This document shows positions 54,284 to 62,924 of a stretch of 64,000 bases of DNA, one piece after another (position 1 is the first letter of the stretch; the number at the start of each line of letters is the position of its first letter). The DNA comes from Gilvibacter sp. SZ-19 (GTDB lineage: Bacteria > Bacteroidota > Bacteroidia > Flavobacteriales > Flavobacteriaceae), in contig NZ_CP019333.1 in assembly GCF_002163875.1 (NCBI RefSeq), positions 310,001 through 374,000 on the forward strand, given 5' to 3'. The notes below the pieces were generated by a model. It was not told the origin of the DNA. It saw only the letters and a list, made by a program, of their open reading frames with translations, and ran no database searches. Both the position numbers and the translations under genes were made by a program.

Positions 54284-54838
54284 ATGGATCGCAAACGCTT
54301 TTTAAAAACTTCGGCTATAGGGATAGGAACCCTCGCCCTTGCGCCTGTAGGCGTAGCCAACACTAAAATGTTCACGCCCCAAGCTGATGGTGGCAGCAAT
54401 TCAACAGAACCAAAAATTGTTCGTAAAGATCAAGGTAAATCTCAAATAGTATTGGGAGACCATCAGCAGCTTAAACTCAGTGGCAAGGACACCGATGGAC
54501 TATACACTTTAATAGAACAATACAACGACCCAGGAATGGAGATCCCCATGCACGTACATCAAGACGAAGACGAGGTCTTTCACGTGCTCTCCGGAAGTCT
54601 TGAGGTTAAAATTGGAAAAGAAACCAAGGTGCTTAAGGCAGGTGATCTGGGTTTTTGTCCAAAAGGAATTCCTCACTCGTGGAAGGTGGTCGGATCTGAA
54701 AAGGCCAGAGTCATGCTGAGTATTTTCCCTGCTGGCTTAGAGCTCATGTTCGACGAGCTTGCACAACTACCTGCAGGCCCACCAGACATGGAAAAGCTTG
54801 CGGCCATTTGCGCCAATTACAACATTCAATTTGTCTAA
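54284..54838 (+). CDS. Cupin domain protein with twin-arginine-like signal
   Basis: A 184-residue protein. An N-terminal segment MDRKRFLKTSAIGIGTLALA is a twin-arginine-like signal but has RKR instead of RR-x-F. The cupin domain (about 70-160) shows the metal-binding G(x)5HxH(x)3-4E(x)6G pattern as EIPMHVHQDEDEVFHVLSGSL, then GDLGFCPKGIPHSWK. Metal-binding His and Glu are intact. The substrate may be a sugar, quinone or aromatic; it cannot be read. ATG 54284 is chosen over in-frame 54218. It starts about 240 bp from the divergent regulator, which may control it. Confidence 0.8.
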   Translation: MDRKRFLKTSAIGIGTLALAPVGVANTKMFTPQADGGSNSTEPKIVRKDQGKSQIVLGDHQQLKLSGKDTDGLYTLIEQYNDPGMEIPMHVHQDEDEVFHVLSGSLEVKIGKETKVLKAGDLGFCPKGIPHSWKVVGSEKARVMLSIFPAGLELMFDELAQLPAGPPDMEKLAAICANYNIQFV

Positions 54839-54856
54839 TCATAAAAATCAATAGTT

Positions 54857-55363
54857 ATGAAACTTAAAATAACCACTTTTAAGACGCTTTTATTAGCAAC
54901 CGCACTTGTAACGCTCAACAGTTGTAGTGAAGACGATGCTGCGGATGAGATCCAGATGGAAGCCTGGGAGATCGAACTAGAACAAGTAAAAACAGCAACT
55001 GCTGCCTATGTAGATATCAGCGTAGCTGAGGACGAGGGCAGAATCGATGTTTCCGGCTTTGTACCGAACATGGGACACCATTATCTGAATCCGGCTTTAG
55101 CCGACGGCACCTTTGAAATGCTAAAACCTGAATTTATTTTGTATGCTCCGGATGACAATGGAGTTATGCGAATGGTGGCCGTAGAATACGGAATAGTTCC
55201 TGCAGATCCAGAGAATCCAGGCAATGCACCAGAAGGCTTTACTGGAGATCAAGACGAGTGGCACTTCAATGCCGAGATCGGCATGTGGACGCTACACGTT
55301 TGGACAGTGCTAGACAACCCTGACGGCATTTTTGCCTCCCACAACCCAACAATAGGAGACTAA
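54857..55363 (+). CDS. Lipoprotein of unknown function
   Basis: A 168-residue lipoprotein: signal peptide with lipobox LNSC (Cys near residue 23) followed by a SEDDAADE tether. The mature domain reads GRIDVSGFVPNMGHHYLNP and later WTLHVWTVLDNPDGIF, with three clustered His/Trp residues that could bind metal or heme; this is inference. No known family is recognised. It is 18 bp after the cupin stop and likely co-transcribed with it. It converges with ppc with 5 bp between stops. Confidence 0.75.
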   Translation: MKLKITTFKTLLLATALVTLNSCSEDDAADEIQMEAWEIELEQVKTATAAYVDISVAEDEGRIDVSGFVPNMGHHYLNPALADGTFEMLKPEFILYAPDDNGVMRMVAVEYGIVPADPENPGNAPEGFTGDQDEWHFNAEIGMWTLHVWTVLDNPDGIFASHNPTIGD

Positions 55364-55368
55364 GCGCT

Positions 55369-57936
55369 CTAGGCCGAATTTCTGGCTGCGTTGATATTCC
55401 CAAAGAGAGAACGGGTCACCATTTTCTCGAATACGGCCAGATCTGCCTCTTTGGCACCAGCGGCTCTGAGTTTTTGAATTTCACGTAATGCGAACTGTTG
55501 AATGGTCAACAGGGGTAATACAATTTGTTCTCTCATCTGAATGGAGGCGCGCATAACCGGCGCGTCTTCCATCAGTTGTTTACTACCGGTAAGCTCCAAG
55601 AGCAGGTCACGAGTGCGCTCAAACTCCTCGAAGATCATATTCCAAAACGCTCCGAATTCCGGATCGTCTTGCATGTAAGCAGTTAACGGAAAGAAAGACT
55701 TGGACATGCTCATCATCGCATTTTCCACTAAGGTCTTAAAGAAGACCGAATTCTTGTAAAGGGCAACGGCATCCTCCCACTGTCCTGCCGCTTTCATAGC
55801 TTGCAGCGCAGTTCCAAGTCCGTAGAACCCGGGCACATTCTGCTTTAATTGACTCCAGCTACCTACAAATGGAATTGCACGCAGATCACTAAAGACCAAT
55901 TCACTCTTACCGCCGCGCTTAGAAGGGCGGCTCCCTATATTCGTCTTTGCATAATACTTCAGCGTACTCATGCGCTCCAAGTAGGGTAAAAAGCAGTCGT
56001 GGTTCTTAAATTCCTGATAGGCTGCATAACTGCGTTGGCCCAATTGCTCCATGGTAGCCCTATCGGCTTCGGAGAACAAATTCTTATCCGCAGCAAATAC
56101 CTCGCCGCTGATACCGGAACTCAGCAATTGTTCTAGGTTGTACTGACAACTCTCTGGGGTTCCAAAATTGGAACTAATGGTTTGCCCTTGTATGGTTAAT
56201 TCCACCACATTGTGCTCAATATTCGGCCCCAAAGAAGCGTAGAACTGATGGGTTTTACCACCACCTCGTGCCGGCGGACCTCCACGTCCGTCAAAAAAGG
56301 ATACGCTGATCCCGTGTTGTCTAGAAACACGAGTGATATTCTCTTTTGCACGGTAAATGGACCAATTGGCCATTAAATACCCACCGTCCTTGGTACCATC
56401 GCTAAAACCAAGCATAACGGTCTGTTTCATACCTCTGCGTTTAAGATGCGCCAAGTAGTCTGGATGTTGATAAAGCGTGGCCATAACTTCATCGGCCATG
56501 GCCAGATCGTCTATGGTCTCAAAAAGTGGAACCACGTCGACCGTTGGGGTTGGCCAGTCACACATAAACAACATGGCAAAAGCCTCCATTACATTTAAGA
56601 CCGAACCGTTGTTGGAAATGATGTATCGACTACACCCCACTTCACCATTAGCCTTTTGTATGGTCTTCATAGCGTAGATTGCCCCAAGGGTCTTCTGCGC
56701 CATTTCATCTTGCAATTGCTGCGGATCTATACTGGCCTGGATCTGCACTAAGGCCGAAATCTTCTCCTCGTCAGTAAGGCTGGCGTAATTTTCGGGTAAA
56801 ACGCCCTTGGTCTCAGAGGCTATGGCTTCTACCACCCGAGAGTGCACCCGTGAGTCCTGACGGATATCCAAGCTCGCAAAATGACATCCGAAGAGCTTAA
56901 CCTTTCCTATAAATGAATCCAACTGATCCAAAAAGAGACTTTGATGCTGTTCAATTAAAGTTTGACGTATTTCTCCCAGTTCTTTAAGCAAGTAGGCCGG
57001 CGTTAAGCGAACCTCATCGTGGTTGAGAAAAATATGATCGTAGAGTTCTTGTTGCAAGACAGCTGTTCGCTCATCGATGCCTTTAAAGGTCAATCGGCGT
57101 CTCAGTGCCCGCATGTCTCGGTAATAATTCCGGAACAAGGTAGTACGCAAACGCTGCGCTACATCTAAGGTGGTCTGGGTGGTCACAAAAGGGTTTCCGT
57201 CTCTATCACCTCCTGGCCAAAAACCAACGCTCACAATAGGGTTATCTAAGGTTTCTCCCTCAAAGATGTGTGTATTGATGTATTTGTAGATATTGGATAC
57301 CGAAGTGTAAAAGACATTCTCTAAATACCAGATAAGGCGAACAGCCTCTTCATAGGGAGTGGGCTTCTCTTTTTTGAAAAAAGGAGTTTTACCCAGCTGC
57401 CCCAAGAGCTTTTGAATGTCTGTCAAGGCATTGTTCTCTATGGCCTTTGCCAGATCTGTAATGATACCCAGCACCTGCCCCGGGTAGAACTGTGTTGGGT
57501 GGGCAGTGAGCACAGTGCGCACCTGAAAGCCTTTCATGTATTCGCGCAGTGCTTCCGTGGCGTAGGTCTCTTGGGCTTCTTCTTTTACTCCTCTGAGCGT
57601 TCCGCGTCCTTCTAAGTTGTAGATTATTGGAAAAGCGGCATCTTCTATGGCGTCAAAAAGCACCACTTGCCGCTCAATGTATTGAATAAAGCGAAACAAC
57701 AGATCCAAGCGCTGCTTGTCGTTGAGATCTTCACCGTATTTCTCAAAGAAGGTATTGACGATCTGTGTAGGGTTCTCTTTTTTGTTGTAACCCTGCTCGC
57801 AAATTTTGGTAAATAGCGGTAGCAATACTCCCGTGTTGGTGATCAAATCAAACGGGAGTGTTGTAAAAATACTGTTGTAAACGTTGTAACGCGATCTGAC
57901 ATAATTGTCAAACCGCTCCATTTTGGTCTGTTGCAT
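55369..57936 (-). CDS. ppc: Phosphoenolpyruvate carboxylase
   Basis: An 855-residue enzyme that carboxylates PEP to oxaloacetate, refilling the TCA cycle. Seen are the catalytic His in VLTAHPTQFYPGQ (near 140), GFWPGGDRDGNPFVT (near 240), VMLGFSDGTKDGGYLMANW (near 510) and FFDGRGGPPARGGGKTH (near 550). Two things differ from the classic enzyme: AHPTQ replaces AHPTE, and the C-terminus ends NAARNSA instead of the canonical (A/M)RNTG. Bacteroidota PEPCs often vary here, but I cannot verify. A second in-frame ATG lies at 57921. Confidence 0.93.
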   Translation of the reverse strand: MQQTKMERFDNYVRSRYNVYNSIFTTLPFDLITNTGVLLPLFTKICEQGYNKKENPTQIVNTFFEKYGEDLNDKQRLDLLFRFIQYIERQVVLFDAIEDAAFPIIYNLEGRGTLRGVKEEAQETYATEALREYMKGFQVRTVLTAHPTQFYPGQVLGIITDLAKAIENNALTDIQKLLGQLGKTPFFKKEKPTPYEEAVRLIWYLENVFYTSVSNIYKYINTHIFEGETLDNPIVSVGFWPGGDRDGNPFVTTQTTLDVAQRLRTTLFRNYYRDMRALRRRLTFKGIDERTAVLQQELYDHIFLNHDEVRLTPAYLLKELGEIRQTLIEQHQSLFLDQLDSFIGKVKLFGCHFASLDIRQDSRVHSRVVEAIASETKGVLPENYASLTDEEKISALVQIQASIDPQQLQDEMAQKTLGAIYAMKTIQKANGEVGCSRYIISNNGSVLNVMEAFAMLFMCDWPTPTVDVVPLFETIDDLAMADEVMATLYQHPDYLAHLKRRGMKQTVMLGFSDGTKDGGYLMANWSIYRAKENITRVSRQHGISVSFFDGRGGPPARGGGKTHQFYASLGPNIEHNVVELTIQGQTISSNFGTPESCQYNLEQLLSSGISGEVFAADKNLFSEADRATMEQLGQRSYAAYQEFKNHDCFLPYLERMSTLKYYAKTNIGSRPSKRGGKSELVFSDLRAIPFVGSWSQLKQNVPGFYGLGTALQAMKAAGQWEDAVALYKNSVFFKTLVENAMMSMSKSFFPLTAYMQDDPEFGAFWNMIFEEFERTRDLLLELTGSKQLMEDAPVMRASIQMREQIVLPLLTIQQFALREIQKLRAAGAKEADLAVFEKMVTRSLFGNINAARNSA

Positions 57937-58005
57937 AAGCCCTCAATTATCACTTAAATTTACGGAATTTGAAGGATAGATCGGCGATCGACCGAGGCAC
58001 AAACA

Positions 58006-58038
58006 CAAAACTATTTACGCTAACGTTTTCGCTAGCGT
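58006..58038 (-). terminator. Hairpin at the end of the DUF2892 gene
   Basis: ACGCTAACG / CGCTAGCGT (58017-58025 and 58030-58038) with loop TTTT forms a 9-bp stem with one G-U pair. It overlaps the stop codon. Read leftward it is followed by only a weak T tract, so it may be a weak terminator. Confidence 0.4.
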
Positions 58039-58247
58039 TAAGATTCTTTGACCTTGCAAGTATTCAGTCCGAAAGGCAAGTACAAAGGGCAAAAAGCCAC
58101 AAAGCTGGTCAGTACGAATACTGCAGCCAAGATCATTAATACGATTCCCAAGGTGCCGCTTACCACTTCAAAGTAATACAAAGCAACGGCAACTACAGCC
58201 AATACTAGCCGTAGCACACGATCTAAAGTTCCCATGTTTTTTTTCAT
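58038..58247 (-). CDS. DUF2892 (YgaP-like) membrane protein
   Basis: A 69-residue protein with two membrane helices (LRLVLAVVAVALYYFEV and GTLGIVLMILAAVFVLTSF) separated by a short turn, starting MKKNMGTLDRVLR and ending ACPLYLPFGLNT-like (FCPLYLPFGLNTCKV). This is the DUF2892 inner-membrane domain, often fused to rhodanese (YgaP) and found in thiol and sulfur-handling contexts. Here it stands alone. The frame runs to 58343, but ATG 58247 is the domain's usual start. A 31-residue putative membrane peptide is encoded just upstream. Confidence 0.8.
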   Translation of the reverse strand: MKKNMGTLDRVLRLVLAVVAVALYYFEVVSGTLGIVLMILAAVFVLTSFVAFCPLYLPFGLNTCKVKES

Positions 58248-58258
58248 GATCACAGTTT

Positions 58259-58354
58259 TTAGTTGTTGAAAAATTGAATAAGTAAAGCCAAGAGGTATAT
58301 CACACCCAAGCAAATGGCACAAACCATTAACAATTTGACCCACTTTTTATTCAT
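58259..58354 (-). CDS. Putative 31-residue single-helix membrane protein
   Basis: A short frame starting ATG 58354 encodes a peptide with a basic N-terminus (NKKWVKL), one hydrophobic helix (LLMVCAICLGVIYLLALL) and an end QFFNN. It stops 11 bp before the DUF2892 ATG on the same strand. The length, helix and spacing fit a real small membrane protein in an operon with DUF2892; there is no other support, and such frames arise by chance. Confidence 0.45.
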   Translation of the reverse strand: MNKKWVKLLMVCAICLGVIYLLALLIQFFNN

Positions 58355-58439
58355 AGAAGAAAAGTAGTGAAAATCAAGAATCTAAAATGTGACTTTGGTC
58401 ACAATCGGGAAGTATTTACAGCACATTCTAAATAGACTA

Positions 58440-59936
58440 TCACTCTAAAATGAGAAATCGTCTTCGGGATTTAGAATCACTGATCATTATGAACTTGTCA
58501 TTCACAAAGGAACCGAAGCGGGGTAAAAAATAGTCTTGACTATTGTCTTGAATTTTTTGAATTTGCTGCGAGCCATTGGTATCATAAGCTACTCGATATA
58601 GGGCAGAGCCCTCAAAAAGACCTCTATTCAAGTTTCGATCTCCATTGCGGTTGGTGTCGTAATTCTTTCCGCCGTTGAGCATAATGTTTAAGCGTCCATC
58701 GCTCATAAAGGCATTATAGGCAGCAAAAACTCCTGTGGTGTCTTTTTCAACATGATCGGCCCATACAACCTTACCCTCATTGTCTAAATGAAACACCAGA
58801 AGGTCAGAATAAACAATTCGTGTGCTAGTGCCACCCATACCGTTTAATCCTCCACCAGTCATAATCACAATTATTTCTTTCAATTCTGCCAAGACAAAAT
58901 ATCCATTGTTGTTTGAGGGAATTACGTAATTGATTCTAAACTCTCCCAAACCCTTGCGTTTCTTCTTTTTTCGTTCCCCGCGCTGCTTACCAAAAAAGGC
59001 TTGGTAGACAGCATCATCAAACTCATAGACCAAGCGCTCATCGAGCGTAAAATTTTCCCGATCAAAAATCAAAGTCTCTATTTGGTTTACACCATTACCC
59101 GCATCACCTTCGATAAAATCATTTATAAAAATATGACTCTCTGTAATAATGGGTTTTACTCCTTTCGGTAGCGCTTTTTCAATGACCGTCTCTTTAGTAG
59201 CGATGCCGTTTGCATCGATTATGTCTAAAGTAGCAATATGAGAGGCATCCGCTGCGGATTTAGCTTGGACCGACTCTGGAATGAATTGCCCAAAGACTTC
59301 TAGCTGCCCGTCTTTGTTAAGTATCACATCCAGAATTTCATAGGCTCTAAGATCTTGTCTTTGCAATTCTTGCACATACTTCTGTTCCAATGAAACGGCA
59401 TCAAAGGTCTCAAAACTGTACTGTATAAGATCTTTGCGCTTAAAGGTGGTTACTATACTGAAAGTCTCGGAGTCTTTATCTAGGACAAATTCTGAATTCT
59501 TCTTTGTAGAAAATAGTCCTAAGCGCTTGTCGATCGGTGTTTTGCTCAGTTCTCGACGCTCTAGTTTTTTTGAATTAACATCATATACATAGGCATAAAG
59601 TGTACTGAACCCACGACCAGCAAAAGAATGGGTCACGGCAATAATACGGTGGTCCTGAATGTATTCTCCTAAATAAACTTCTTTCTGACTCTTCTTAATT
59701 TTTTGTTCATCGATAAGACTCATTGCGCTATTGAACAGATTCAAGGAGATATAACTTTTTTCTGCCCGGATTAGAACTGCTTTCTGACTGGAGTGAAATT
59801 TCAAAGCCGTAATGCTGTCAGACTTCACTTTGTCGTAAAACGGTTTGGTCATTCTTGCCTCCAAATTTTGAAATTCCTGACCAATCGTCATGGCTGAGAA
59901 GAATAAGGCGACGGCAGTCAATAATAATCTAAACAT
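58440..59936 (-). CDS. Secreted hypothetical protein, 498 residues
   Basis: A signal peptide (LLLTAVALFFSAMTIGQ) precedes a long beta-rich mature protein, probably a propeller: repeated strands such as AVLIRAEKSYISLNLF, EFVLDKDSETFSIVTTF and NNNGYFVLAELKEIIVIMTG. A basic stretch, RGERKKKKRKGLGEF, lies near residue 325. No sorting domain, lipobox or TM helix is visible, so it should be periplasmic. I do not recognise the family. It is monocistronic, starting 30 bp from the stop of the DUF1835 gene. Confidence 0.75.
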   Translation of the reverse strand: MFRLLLTAVALFFSAMTIGQEFQNLEARMTKPFYDKVKSDSITALKFHSSQKAVLIRAEKSYISLNLFNSAMSLIDEQKIKKSQKEVYLGEYIQDHRIIAVTHSFAGRGFSTLYAYVYDVNSKKLERRELSKTPIDKRLGLFSTKKNSEFVLDKDSETFSIVTTFKRKDLIQYSFETFDAVSLEQKYVQELQRQDLRAYEILDVILNKDGQLEVFGQFIPESVQAKSAADASHIATLDIIDANGIATKETVIEKALPKGVKPIITESHIFINDFIEGDAGNGVNQIETLIFDRENFTLDERLVYEFDDAVYQAFFGKQRGERKKKKRKGLGEFRINYVIPSNNNGYFVLAELKEIIVIMTGGGLNGMGGTSTRIVYSDLLVFHLDNEGKVVWADHVEKDTTGVFAAYNAFMSDGRLNIMLNGGKNYDTNRNGDRNLNRGLFEGSALYRVAYDTNGSQQIQKIQDNSQDYFLPRFGSFVNDKFIMISDSKSRRRFLILE

Positions 59937-59966
59937 GAAAATACTTTTGTTCGTTTTTCGTACTTC

Positions 59967-60701
59967 TTACAAGTTACGAGATAATTCATCAAAATATCTG
60001 CGCAGTAGTAAATCTCCAAAACCGTATTCTGGCGCCTGCTGGCAGAAAGCCCTAAAAATTGGGCCAAATTCTCCTTCAGGGTTTTCGGCTATCAAATTTG
60101 CCAGTAGTTTTAAATGATCTTCTTTATAATAGGCTTCTAAGTGCTGCGGAAGCTGTTTTAGGCTGGGCACCGCTATACTTACCATGGTTGCCAAGGTGAG
60201 TGCTTTTTTACGATCTCCTTTCCGAGTGGCCTTCCAGAGTTCGTCTAGTGAAGCCATAAGTAAGGCGGACAGCGGCACCGCATTTTCCACAGCTTCTTGG
60301 AGCTCGGCATTGCTTAGCCCAGAAAACCCATACTGATGCGGCTCAGGAGGTAAGACCAAATAATACGAGCAGTTGGAGCTACTCTCCATAAGTGAAATAC
60401 AGAACCAGAAATTGTATTGACAGAACAGATCCGCCTCAAACCAAAAATAGACCTCAGACTGCTCCGGAATGTTCATCATGAGTTCGAACTGTGGCAATAC
60501 GGCCTCCAAGTAAAAATCAGCTCCAGGATCTTCATAGGCTGCATCTAAATAAGCCATGCGATTGGCAAAGAAAGTCTCCGGGTTGCGACCTTGCAATGGC
60601 CCATCAATAAGGCATTCGCGACAAACTAATAAGTCACCTGAAATTGCATCTGGAAAGCGTTCCAAAAGTGCATCCCCGTTGAGTATATGAACCGCTCCCA
60701 T
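59967..60701 (-). CDS. DUF1835 domain-containing protein
   Basis: A 244-residue cytoplasmic protein that opens VHILNGDALLERFPDAI and continues GDLLVCRECLIDGPLQG, the DUF1835 signature (a Rossmann-like N-terminal domain). A helical region follows. Its function is unknown. Its ATG overlaps the nitronate monooxygenase stop as TAATG, so the two are translated together. Confidence 0.8.
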   Translation of the reverse strand: MGAVHILNGDALLERFPDAISGDLLVCRECLIDGPLQGRNPETFFANRMAYLDAAYEDPGADFYLEAVLPQFELMMNIPEQSEVYFWFEADLFCQYNFWFCISLMESSSNCSYYLVLPPEPHQYGFSGLSNAELQEAVENAVPLSALLMASLDELWKATRKGDRKKALTLATMVSIAVPSLKQLPQHLEAYYKEDHLKLLANLIAENPEGEFGPIFRAFCQQAPEYGFGDLLLRRYFDELSRNL

Positions 60702-61645
60702 TAAAATAACTGATTTACAGCTGCCTTGGCGGCTTCATACTCGGTCATCATTTCAGTTACGATCTGACCAGCAGGTTTAATATCGTGAATAAGTCCGGCG
60801 ATCTGCCCTATCTCTAATTCGCCTTCTACCATATCGCCTTCGAACATACCGCGTTTGGCTCTAGCCCTACCCAATAGCGCTTTGAGCTCTTCAACGGTCG
60901 GAGCTGTCTTATATAACTCCTTTACGTCCTGATAGAACTTGTTCTTTAAGAGCCTAACCGGAGCTAGTTCCTTTAAGGTAAGTTCAGTATCGCCTTCTTT
61001 GGCAGCAACTACAGCTTCTTTAAATAATTGGTGGGCAGAAGATTCTTCCGAAGCGACAAAACGACTGCCAAGCTGAACCCCATCTGCACCCAGGACCATG
61101 GCGGCCAGCATAGCCTTTCCTGTAGCGATACCACCGGCGGCTATAAGCGGAACTTTCAAGTGTTCCTTGACCATAGGGATAAGGGTAAGTGTGGTGGTCT
61201 CTTCTCTGCCGTTATGCCCTCCAGCCTCGAAGCCTTCTGCAACAACGGCGTCGACGCCGGCCTCTTGTGCCTTCAAAGCAAATTTTACACTGCTCACCAC
61301 ATGCACAACGGTAATACCCTCATCCTTTAATTTCTGTGTATAGGTCTTTGGGTTTCCTGCGGAGGTGAATACTATCGGCACTCTTTCTTGAATGATAATA
61401 GCTATAATCTCTTCGATATCCGGATACAACATTGGCACGTTCACGCCAAAGGGTTTGCTCGTTGCTTTTTTACACTTCTGGATGTGTTCGCGCAGTACAT
61501 CGGGATACATGCTTCCGGCACCGATAAGTCCTAAACCACCGGCATTACTGACCGCACTGGCCAAACGCCAGCCGCTATTCCAGATCATACCGCCTTGAAC
61601 TATTGGATATTGAATTCCGAACAATGAAGTGATCGCCTTACTCAT
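60701..61645 (-). CDS. Nitronate monooxygenase family protein
   Basis: A 314-residue FMN-dependent TIM-barrel protein. Seen are the opening FGIQYPIVQGGMIWNSGWRL, FTSAGNPKTYTQKLKDEG, and the family motif AEGFEAGGHNGRE near residue 140, then AAGGIATGKAMLAAMVLGAD and GSRFVASEES. Such enzymes oxidise alkyl nitronates; some act as enoyl reductases (FabK-like). The sequence does not decide. It precedes the DUF1835 gene and follows mnmA by 61 bp. Confidence 0.87.
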   Translation of the reverse strand: MSKAITSLFGIQYPIVQGGMIWNSGWRLASAVSNAGGLGLIGAGSMYPDVLREHIQKCKKATSKPFGVNVPMLYPDIEEIIAIIIQERVPIVFTSAGNPKTYTQKLKDEGITVVHVVSSVKFALKAQEAGVDAVVAEGFEAGGHNGREETTTLTLIPMVKEHLKVPLIAAGGIATGKAMLAAMVLGADGVQLGSRFVASEESSAHQLFKEAVVAAKEGDTELTLKELAPVRLLKNKFYQDVKELYKTAPTVEELKALLGRARAKRGMFEGDMVEGELEIGQIAGLIHDIKPAGQIVTEMMTEYEAAKAAVNQLF

Positions 61646-61706
61646 CTGCAGTTTTTTTTGACCTCAGAAAAGTACGAATAATTAGGCCGATTTACGCCGG
61701 ATTTAG

Positions 61707-62882
61707 TTAGGAAATAACACCACTACCAAGCAGTTCATCGTCTTGGTACCAAGCCACGAACTGACCTTCGGTGATAGCAGACTGCGGCTCCTCAAAAATG
61801 ACATACATACCTGCAGCCGTTTGATGCAAAGTTGCCTTTTGCAAAGGTTGACGGTATCTGATACGCGCCATAACTTCTAGGGTTTGGTCTACTTCTAAAC
61901 GCAGGTCTTCTCGTACCCAATGCACCTCGGGTTGTTGCACGAACAAACCTTTGCGAAACAAGCCTGGGTGATCCTTACCCTGCCCGGTATAGATGATGTT
62001 CTTTTCTACGTCTGTATCTATAACAAAGAGCGGCTCTTTAGTCCCTCCAACGGCCAAACCTTTGCGCTGCCCTTTGGTAAAATAATGTGCTCCCTGATGG
62101 TTACCTACAACCTTCCCATCTGCTGGAGCATAGGCGTATTTAGAAACTAAGGTCTCCAGAGTATTGTCTTGCAGAGCCGTAGCTGCATAGGCTGGATGAT
62201 CTGCAGGAACTTCAACAATTTGTCCCTCTTTGGGGGCTAATTGTTGTTGTAAGAAATCCGGCAAGCGCACCTTTCCGATAAAGCAAAGGCCTTGAGAGTC
62301 GCGCTTCTCTGCGGTGATCAAGTCCTGCTCCGCAGCAATTTTACGCACCTCAGCTTTTTGAAGCTCTCCTACTGGAAATAAGGTCTTGGCCAACTGTTCT
62401 TGCGACAGCTGACACAAAAAGTAAGATTGATCCTTGTTTGGATCTGCGCCAGAAAGTAAAGAATATACCTCCTTGCCGTCAATGAGCTGGGTTCCCTTAC
62501 GACAATAATGACCTGTAGCGACATAATCCGCTCCTAGATCCATAGCGATCTTAAGGAACACATCGAACTTAATCTCTCTATTACAAAGTACATCTGGGTT
62601 AGGAGTTCGTCCCATTTCGTATTCGCGGAACATATAGTCCACAATTCGCTCCTTGTACTGCTCGCTTAAATCGACCGTTTGAAAAGGAATGCCCAGTTTG
62701 TCGGCCACCAGCATGGCGTCGTTAGAATCTTCTAACCAAGGACACTCGTTAGAAATGGTCACCGAGTCGTCGTGCCAATTCTTCATAAAGATCCCTATGA
62801 CCTCATAGCCTTGCTCTTTAAGCAAATAGGCGGCCACACTGGAATCTACTCCTCCACTAAGTCCAACGACTACTCGTTTCAT
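61707..62882 (-). CDS. mnmA: tRNA 2-thiouridylase MnmA
   Basis: A 391-residue enzyme that adds sulfur to U34 of tRNAs for Lys, Glu and Gln. The PP-loop ATPase motif [17 protein letters not shown] is at residues 4-20. The two catalytic Cys are visible in [12 protein letters not shown] and [15 protein letters not shown]. The C-terminal half is the usual beta-barrel region. Full length. A -7 element TATTTTTG lies 20 bp before the start. Confidence 0.95.
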   Translation of the reverse strand: MKRVVVGLSGGVDSSVAAYLLKEQGYEVIGIFMKNWHDDSVTISNECPWLEDSNDAMLVADKLGIPFQTVDLSEQYKERIVDYMFREYEMGRTPNPDVLCNREIKFDVFLKIAMDLGADYVATGHYCRKGTQLIDGKEVYSLLSGADPNKDQSYFLCQLSQEQLAKTLFPVGELQKAEVRKIAAEQDLITAEKRDSQGLCFIGKVRLPDFLQQQLAPKEGQIVEVPADHPAYAATALQDNTLETLVSKYAYAPADGKVVGNHQGAHYFTKGQRKGLAVGGTKEPLFVIDTDVEKNIIYTGQGKDHPGLFRKGLFVQQPEVHWVREDLRLEVDQTLEVMARIRYRQPLQKATLHQTAAGMYVIFEEPQSAITEGQFVAWYQDDELLGSGVIS

Positions 62883-62901
62883 TTTAAAAAATTCTGGGGT
62901 G

Positions 62902-62909
62902 CAAAAATA
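62902..62909 (-). promoter_or_regulatory. -7 element of the mnmA promoter
   Basis: TATTTTTG on the minus strand, an exact TAnnTTTG match, in the 42-bp gap before mnmA. No good -33 TTG is seen. Confidence 0.4.
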
Positions 62910-62924
62910 CGAAAAATCAGCAGA

